Below are positions 59,578-64,000 of a stretch of 64,000 nt of DNA, in pieces. A program made the translations under genes and the position numbers. Under the pieces are notes generated by a model. That model was not told the origin of the DNA. It did no database searches and saw nothing but the letters and a program-made list of their open reading frames with translations. The DNA comes from Microcystis elabens FACHB-917 (GTDB lineage Bacteria > Cyanobacteriota > Cyanobacteriia > PCC-6307 > Cyanobiaceae), in NCBI RefSeq assembly GCF_014698445.1, contig NZ_JACJSZ010000004.1, positions 118,282 to 182,281 of the forward strand. Direction: 5' to 3'. The first letter of the stretch is position 1, and each line of letters begins with the position of its first letter.

Positions 59578-61011
59578 TCAGGCCTCCTGGTACACCGACA
59601 CATAGACGGTGCCCTTCTCCACCAGCGGCAGCAGCTTGTCGCGCAGATCCTCGTTGTGCAGCCGCACGCAGCCCAGGGTGGAATGCAGGGGCTGACGCGG
59701 CGCCCAGGCCCCGGGCCAGCCGCAGGCGCTGCCGCCGCCGTGCACCATGATCCCGGCCCGGCCGAAGCGCCGCTCCTGCATCTCCAGATCCTCCAGGTCG
59801 AAGCTGTACCAGCCATAGCTGCAGCGGTCGGCCGAATAGGTGGGGCTGGGATCCTGCTCATAGTCCCGGTAGACCTTCTTGGCGATGCGGTAGACGCCCG
59901 GCGGCGTGTCGGTCGAGGTGTCCCGGTACTGGTTCTCCCGACCCTGACCGCGCGCCAGCGCCGGGATCTCCCAGAGCAGCCGGCCCTCCACGTCGTAGGC
60001 CCGGGCCGTCTCGCTGGCGTCGTTGACCACCACATGGCTGTCGGATCCGCTGAAGCCGAAGTCGCGGGGGGATTTCTTCGGCCCCACCAGACCTGGCACC
60101 TCGGCGGGGCGATCGCCGGCGGGCGCGGCGGAAGGGGCGGGCGCCGCCGAAGGGGCCGTCAGGGACCTGGCCGTGGCGGCCGGGACGGCGGCCTCCTGCT
60201 TCAGCCGCTGCTCCCAGGCTTCGCAGTCGGCCGGGGTGCGGATCTCCCGCTCCGCCTGGGCGCAGGCGGCGGGCGGCTCCATGCCGCCCCACACCAGCCC
60301 CTCGGCCCGGCGGCGGCGGCCCAGCCCGACCTCCACCGTCTCGCCCGGATTGCGATAGAGCATCAGGGCCGCCGGCACGGCCGACCAGCGGCGCTCCCGC
60401 AGGTGGCGGTCGAGGGTGTCGTGGTGGCCATCCCCATGGAAATGGGCGCCGTTGTTGTAGGCGAAGCTGCAGAGGGCGGCCCGCTGGCGATCCCCCATCT
60501 CCTCCCAGAAGGGGATCGTGGCCTCGAGCACCTTCCAGAAGCGCTCGCGGCAGTTGTGCTCGTAGAGGGCGTCGGCCTGCTGCTGGGTGATCACATCACC
60601 CAGCCGGATCGGCGAGCCGTCCTGGTAGAAGGTGCTGCCCCAGCCGATCGTGATCGGGGCGCCGCCGGTGCGGGGATCGGGGTAGGCCTGGAGCCTGCAG
60701 CCCTCGTAGTGGTGGTTGAGCTGGGCCACCTCCGGGGGGAGCGCCCCGCCGCCGGCGGCGGGCAACCAGGCGTCGTCGGGAATGATGAAGCGGGCGGGAT
60801 TGAGGTAGCGCTGCTCGCCGTCGGGGAGCGGCACGGTGCCGCCGGGGCAGGTGTAGGGCCCCGCCAGCCGTGCGATCGCCAGGTCGGTGCCGGGGACGGG
60901 ACGCAGCCAGGTGACGGCGATGCGGGAGCCGGACGCCACGTAGGAGTCGGCATCGGCGGCGGCGGGGCTGGGGCTCAGCCCCGCGTCCTGGCGGGCGGTG
61001 ATGGACGGCAT
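59578..61011 (-). CDS. Lysozyme (GH24)-L,D-transpeptidase fusion
   Basis: A 477-residue protein with two peptidoglycan enzymes. Residues 90-245 resemble phage T4-type lysozymes (GH24), with E103, D112 and T121 in HYEGCRLQAYPDPR and PITIGWGS, and AALCSFAYNNGAHF later. After a Pro/Ala-rich linker, residues 315-475 form a YkuD-type L,D-transpeptidase with IMVHGGGSACG and the catalytic STLGCVRLHNEDL. No signal peptide is evident. Export may depend on the holin-like product of the gene just upstream, which shares one base with it. A phage origin for the first domain is plausible. Confidence 0.8.
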   Translation of the reverse strand: MPSITARQDAGLSPSPAAADADSYVASGSRIAVTWLRPVPGTDLAIARLAGPYTCPGGTVPLPDGEQRYLNPARFIIPDDAWLPAAGGGALPPEVAQLNHHYEGCRLQAYPDPRTGGAPITIGWGSTFYQDGSPIRLGDVITQQQADALYEHNCRERFWKVLEATIPFWEEMGDRQRAALCSFAYNNGAHFHGDGHHDTLDRHLRERRWSAVPAALMLYRNPGETVEVGLGRRRRAEGLVWGGMEPPAACAQAEREIRTPADCEAWEQRLKQEAAVPAATARSLTAPSAAPAPSAAPAGDRPAEVPGLVGPKKSPRDFGFSGSDSHVVVNDASETARAYDVEGRLLWEIPALARGQGRENQYRDTSTDTPPGVYRIAKKVYRDYEQDPSPTYSADRCSYGWYSFDLEDLEMQERRFGRAGIMVHGGGSACGWPGAWAPRQPLHSTLGCVRLHNEDLRDKLLPLVEKGTVYVSVYQEA

Positions 61012-61586
61012 CAGAGGCTTCCCCCCAGCCGGATGCGCTCCAGGGGGGTCAGGGCCGGCGCCTGCGGGGCGACGGGGGTGGCCGGGCTCACCTGGATGGG
61101 GGTGCGGCTGAGCTCAAGCTCGGCGCGCAGGCGCCCCAGTTCCTCCCGCAGCAGGCCGAGGCGCGGATCCTCCACGACGGCGGCGGGGGCAACGGTGGTG
61201 GCGGCGGCAACGGTGGCGGCCGGGTCACCGGCGGCGGCCGGGGCGGGTCGGACGGCGCCGAGCAGCAGCTCCCGCAGACCTGTGGCCCCCAGGGCGCCGA
61301 GACGCTGCTCGGCGAACTTCTGCACCACCTTGGGGGCGAAGGCGGCGAGCAGAAAGGCGAAGGTGATGATCATCCCGGTGTCGTCCCGGGGTGGATAGGT
61401 GAGGGTCTCCCGCCCGGTCGCGTCGCGGGTGACCATCGGAGCACTGCGCATCATCGTGATCGCCCCGAAGGCCATCGAGGCCAGCAGGGCCAGCAGACAC
61501 ATCAGCCGCATGGCGGAGCGGTTGCCGGGGGCCTCCTCCAGAAACCCGGTCGTCGGTCCGGTGGCGGCACGGGCGGAGGTCGTCAT
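61011..61586 (-). CDS. Holin-like two-helix membrane protein
   Basis: A 191-residue protein with two hydrophobic helices near the N-terminus (MRLMCLLALLASMAFGAI and TGMIITFAFLLAAFAPKVV), joined by a short polar loop. A long Ala/Val/Pro-rich tail with a coiled-coil-like segment (LGLLREELGRLRAELELS) follows. Size, topology and its one-base overlap (TGATG) with a lysozyme-domain gene resemble a phage holin/endolysin pair. The tail is longer than in most holins. I chose the ATG giving MTTSARAATG. Confidence 0.6.
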   Translation of the reverse strand: MTTSARAATGPTTGFLEEAPGNRSAMRLMCLLALLASMAFGAITMMRSAPMVTRDATGRETLTYPPRDDTGMIITFAFLLAAFAPKVVQKFAEQRLGALGATGLRELLLGAVRPAPAAAGDPAATVAAATTVAPAAVVEDPRLGLLREELGRLRAELELSRTPIQVSPATPVAPQAPALTPLERIRLGGSL

Positions 61587-61604
61587 GGGGGCACCGGAGA
61601 GCAC

Positions 61605-61971
61605 AGCTCAGTTCATTGTGCCCCGATCTCACGGGGCCCCACTGCTGCGTGGGCCGCGAGGATCAGGCCTGCAGGCAGTTGAGCGCGCATGGGTCTCTCG
61701 CCGTGGCACCAGGAACGCTCGCACCGCCGGATCGTCCACCAGGGCGATGCGGCTCACCCACCCCACCCCCACCCTCCGCACGCGGGGCGACAGTCAAAGG
61801 TCGGCGAAGTCCTGCTCGCTTTCAGAAATGAGAACGGCGTAGTGCATGGTGGGGATGCGCTGGGTTGGGGGGATGGAGCGCGCTCCGGGGGGCGGGCGTC
61901 ATCTCCATGACGGACGGTCGGCTCCGATTTCGACAGAATCAATCTGTTTCGCCCCAAACCGTGTGCCCTCC
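61605..61971. other. Intergenic stretch without a convincing gene
   Basis: About 370 bp between the holin-like gene and glutaredoxin. Minus-strand scraps such as RIALVDDPAVRAFLVPR near 61700-61755 look protein-like but are not part of a full frame. The glutaredoxin promoter probably lies near 61930-61960, where the sequence is A+T-richer (cgacagaatcaatctgtttc). Confidence 0.35.
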
Positions 61972-62238
61972 ATGCCCAAGGTCGAGATCTACACCTGGCG
62001 CTTCTGCCCGTTCTGCATCCGGGCCAAGCAGCTGCTGGACCGCAAGGGCGTCACCTACACGGAGTACGTCATCGACGGCGATGAGGACGCCCGGGATGCG
62101 ATGGTGGCCCGGGGCAGCGACGGCAAGCGCTCCGTGCCCCAGATCTTCATCGACGGGGCCCACGTGGGCGGCTGCGATGACCTCTACGCCCTCGAGCGCC
62201 AGGGCCGCCTGGATCCACTGCTGGCGGTCGCCAGCTGA
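61972..62238 (+). CDS. grxC: Glutaredoxin 3
   Basis: An 88-residue dithiol glutaredoxin. The active site is CPFC in TWRFCPFCIRAKQLLDRKG. The glutathione-binding elements follow: RSVPQIFIDGAHVGGCDDL. It reduces disulfides and glutathione adducts in the cytoplasm. I chose the ATG giving MPKVEIYTW, which fits the family length; an upstream in-frame ATG would add 42 unlikely residues. Confidence 0.93.
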   Translation: MPKVEIYTWRFCPFCIRAKQLLDRKGVTYTEYVIDGDEDARDAMVARGSDGKRSVPQIFIDGAHVGGCDDLYALERQGRLDPLLAVAS

Positions 62239-62245
62239 GAGCGTG

Positions 62246-62529
62246 TCGCACATCGATCTGCGCCCGCCCTCACCCGTGGAATGGCTGCAGGAGAATCACT
62301 TGATGGTTTCCCTCTGGATCTGACCGCTGAGCTCGATCTCAAGGCCATTCACCCCGTCTATCGGCAGAAGGATGATCTCGAGGACCTGGCTGGGCTGGTG
62401 GTTCAGGCCATGCGGCTCCGCCAGACGGCGGGGCTGGTGAACCTGGGCCATGTCGGCCTGGATGGCACCAAGGTGAAAGCCCGTGCCAGCAAACTGAGCG
62501 GTGAGGGCACGAGGGTAAGGCCGCGGTAA
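62246..62529 (+). mobile_element. IS1182-like transposase remnant
   Basis: Two short frames match the N-terminal part of IS1182-type transposases. The first is LRPPSPVEWLQENHLM near 62255-62305, corresponding to the start of the protein. After a shift and a deletion comes DLAGLVVQAMRLRQTAGLV, then NLGHVGLDGTKVKARASK, the conserved segment around the first catalytic Asp. The rest of the transposase and both terminal repeats are missing, so the element is dead. Confidence 0.7.
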
Positions 62530-62613
62530 TTGGGGCGGGCGTAGCCTCCACGACCTGTGGGGGGTTCCCACCTCGGACGCTCCCGCTAGCGTGGCCCCAG
62601 TCGTCAACAGTGG

Positions 62614-62931
62614 ATGACCCAGCTTCACGACCTGCGCCTGCGGTTGCTGGTGCAACAGGAGAGCGAAGCCATCGCCCACAGCCACCCCGATGACCTCGAT
62701 CTCTCGGTGGTGCAGGCCCGCTGCCTCTGCTGGCTGGCCCTCCTGGCCGATGCCCACGAGGAACAGGCCGGTGATGCCGAGCGTCGCGGCGACGTGGAGC
62801 AGGCCATGGGCTGGTTCGCCGATTCGATGCGCCTGCGGGATGTGATTCAGGTGGTCAGCTCGATCGAGATTCCCCTGCCGCTGCTCCACGAGGCCGGGGA
62901 CCCTCCCGATTCGGACCCGATGGCCGCGTGA
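62614..62931 (+). CDS. Hypothetical protein, 105 aa
   Basis: A helical, acidic protein (MTQLHDLRLRLLVQQESEAI, CLCWLALLADAHEEQAGDAE and VEQAMGWFADSMRLRDVIQ). One central CLCW motif holds two Cys. The middle could form a short helical hairpin similar to a TPR. It is not recognised beyond being a typical small picocyanobacterial protein. Confidence 0.6.
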   Translation: MTQLHDLRLRLLVQQESEAIAHSHPDDLDLSVVQARCLCWLALLADAHEEQAGDAERRGDVEQAMGWFADSMRLRDVIQVVSSIEIPLPLLHEAGDPPDSDPMAA

Positions 62932-63012
62932 GCGGTTCCGCGCCGGCGCCGCACTTTCCCCCTCTGCTCCCGGTCGGTGCCATGATGACCGTTGAATGAA
63001 AGAAGGGACGTG

Positions 63013-63492
63013 GTGCCTGAAGAGCCCTGCCAATGTCCTGATTGCCAGCGGTTCTATCGGGAACACGACCGGCTGATCCGCGAAAATCCCAGCCTGCGTC
63101 AGCAGCAGGAGCTCAGCTGGGCGGCGCTGCAGTCGTTCCGCACCCTCGCCGGCCGGGTTCTCGAGGAGCTCCAGAAGCAGCATGGGGACGGAGACACCCC
63201 CCCCGCACCATCGGCCCCCGACAGCGCCTCGGCCGACGCCGGTGCCGCGACGTCCCCCGAGAGCGAGGCCATCCAGCAGGCCATGGCCGACCTGGAGAAC
63301 ATCAACGCCCACCTCTTCTCCATCGAGGCCCTGATGGAGCGCATCTTCGATGTGCGGGTGCCCGAGCCCGTCGAGCAGACCTTCCGTGAGGTGGCCGGTG
63401 AACTGGCCCCCGACCCCCTGAACGCCGATCGGCTGCGCCTCAACCGGCTGCTGCACCAGACGCCCGACCTGCCCGATCACCGGGGCGGCTGA
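63013..63492 (+). CDS. Hypothetical protein with N-terminal Cys pair
   Basis: A protein of about 159 residues. It begins PEEPCQCPDCQRFYREHDRL, with three Cys in a CxCxxC pattern that could bind a metal. A helical middle, an Ala/Pro/Ser/Asp linker (residues 65-85) and a second helical part (ENINAHLFSIEALMERIF) follow. The start is taken at GTG 63013 because agaagg lies 6-7 bp upstream; GTG 63010 and TTG 62992 are in frame. It is convergent with glgP. Confidence 0.6.
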   Translation: MPEEPCQCPDCQRFYREHDRLIRENPSLRQQQELSWAALQSFRTLAGRVLEELQKQHGDGDTPPAPSAPDSASADAGAATSPESEAIQQAMADLENINAHLFSIEALMERIFDVRVPEPVEQTFREVAGELAPDPLNADRLRLNRLLHQTPDLPDHRGG

Positions 63493-63507
63493 AGCGCCCC
63501 GCCCCTC

Positions 63508-64000
63508 TCACGGTGCCGCCGGCAGGCGGCGGCCCTTCGCCGGGGCCTCGTCGATCTCGCAGGTGATTGTGACGGGGAACTCTTCCGCCTGCCAGATCCG
63601 CTGGCAGTACTCACGGATCGAACGATCCGAGGAGAACAGGCCACTGCGGGCGGTGTTCAGCAGCGACATCCGGTTCCAGCGCCGCCGGTCGCCCCAGGCC
63701 TCGCTCACGTCCTGCTGGGCCTGGAGGTAGGCCGCGAAGTCGGCCAGCACGAAGAACGGGTCGCGGCCGGTGAGGTTCTCCAGCAGGGGCCGGAACAGTT
63801 CCTTGTCGCCATTGCTGAAGTGGCCGCTCTCGATCAGATGCAGCACCTCCGGCAGTTCCGGGGTGGCTCCGATCAGTTCCCAGGGCCGGTAGCCCTGTTC
63901 CTTGAGTTCGGCGATGCCCTCGGTGGTGCGGCCGAAGAGGAAGAAGTTGTCGTCGCCCACCTGCTCGCGGATCTCGACGTTGGCGCCATCGAGGGTGCCG
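63508..64000 (-). CDS. glgP: Glycogen phosphorylase, C-terminal part
   Basis: The last 163 or so residues of glycogen/maltodextrin phosphorylase; the rest lies beyond the window. GTLDGANVEIREQVG at the window edge is the conserved segment of the glucose-binding site. NFFLFGRTTEGIAELKEQGY, FVLADFAAYLQAQQDVSEAW and WNRMSLLNTARSGLFSSDR, SIREYCQRIW complete a typical C-terminus. The enzyme releases glucose 1-phosphate from glycogen. Confidence 0.93.
   Translation of the reverse strand, partial: GTLDGANVEIREQVGDDNFFLFGRTTEGIAELKEQGYRPWELIGATPELPEVLHLIESGHFSNGDKELFRPLLENLTGRDPFFVLADFAAYLQAQQDVSEAWGDRRRWNRMSLLNTARSGLFSSDRSIREYCQRIWQAEEFPVTITCEIDEAPAKGRRLPAAP

Noticed and set aside
1..64000. tRNA, rRNA or CRISPR elements
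   Set aside because: Intergenic gaps were read for cloverleaf-like or repeat-spacer structure and none was convincing; a covariance-model search would be needed to be certain.

Overview
The window is very G+C-rich (mostly near 70%) and gene-dense, with many 1-4 bp gene overlaps. Its content points to a cyanobacterium, most likely a Cyanobium/Synechococcus-type picocyanobacterium: a cyAbrB regulator, a cyanobacterial sigma-like/DUF1822/CHAT gene set, an NADH dehydrogenase-SelD fusion, glycogen phosphorylase and several small picocyanobacterial-type proteins. The genus is inferred from gene content. I see no rRNA, tRNA or CRISPR array.

Layout. 0-7 kb: unknown proteins, a 2OG-Fe(II) oxygenase, a solute-binding lipoprotein overlapping an MscS channel, cyAbrB and a ZnuB-type permease. 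7-10 kb: a minus-strand run of transporter, ECF sigma factor, RskA-type anti-sigma and ChrR-type cupins. 10-16 kb: a secreted DM13 protein, broken dipZ-like and cytochrome b/molybdopterin genes, an HPP protein, and an ArsR regulator divergent from a TauE/OsmC/GNAT operon. 16-20 kb: NikR with a damaged nickel-type ECF transporter (NikMN, NikQ, NikO) and a CbiX fragment. 19.7-22.6 kb: a cobalamin riboswitch followed by intact cbiMNQO. 22.6-33 kb: a damaged desaturase, two HupE/UreJ permeases, two DUF3721 proteins, a BASS transporter, three decayed genes (SDR, ferredoxin-metallo-beta-lactamase, O-methyltransferase), a methylglyoxal-synthase-like/lipid kinase fusion and a metallophosphatase.

33-43 kb: moaB-type gene, MscS channel, guanine deaminase, phosphonate/phosphite transporter genes phnE and phnC separated from phnD by three opposite-strand genes, and mnmH (tRNA 2-selenouridine synthase). 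42.8-54 kb is the most unusual block: a sigma-like factor, DUF1822, CHAT-CHASE2 and secreted-protein operon, a divergent TPR-CHAT gene of different base composition, and on each side a protein with an HNH-like signature and a hydrophobic tail. 54-64 kb: NADH dehydrogenase-SelD fusion overlapping a SulP permease, a CaCA exchanger, a holin-like protein overlapping a lysozyme/L,D-transpeptidase fusion, a glutaredoxin, a transposase remnant and the 3' end of glgP.

How it fits together. Metal themes dominate: Ni (NikR set, HupE), Co (riboswitch and cbiMNQO) and Zn/Mn (ZnuB, CDF). mnmH and selD form a selenouridine pathway. Between about 11 and 33 kb many genes carry frameshifts, several of them at G/C homopolymers, in-frame stops or motif-removing internal deletions. 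This is either real gene decay or poor assembly, and calls there should be checked against reads.
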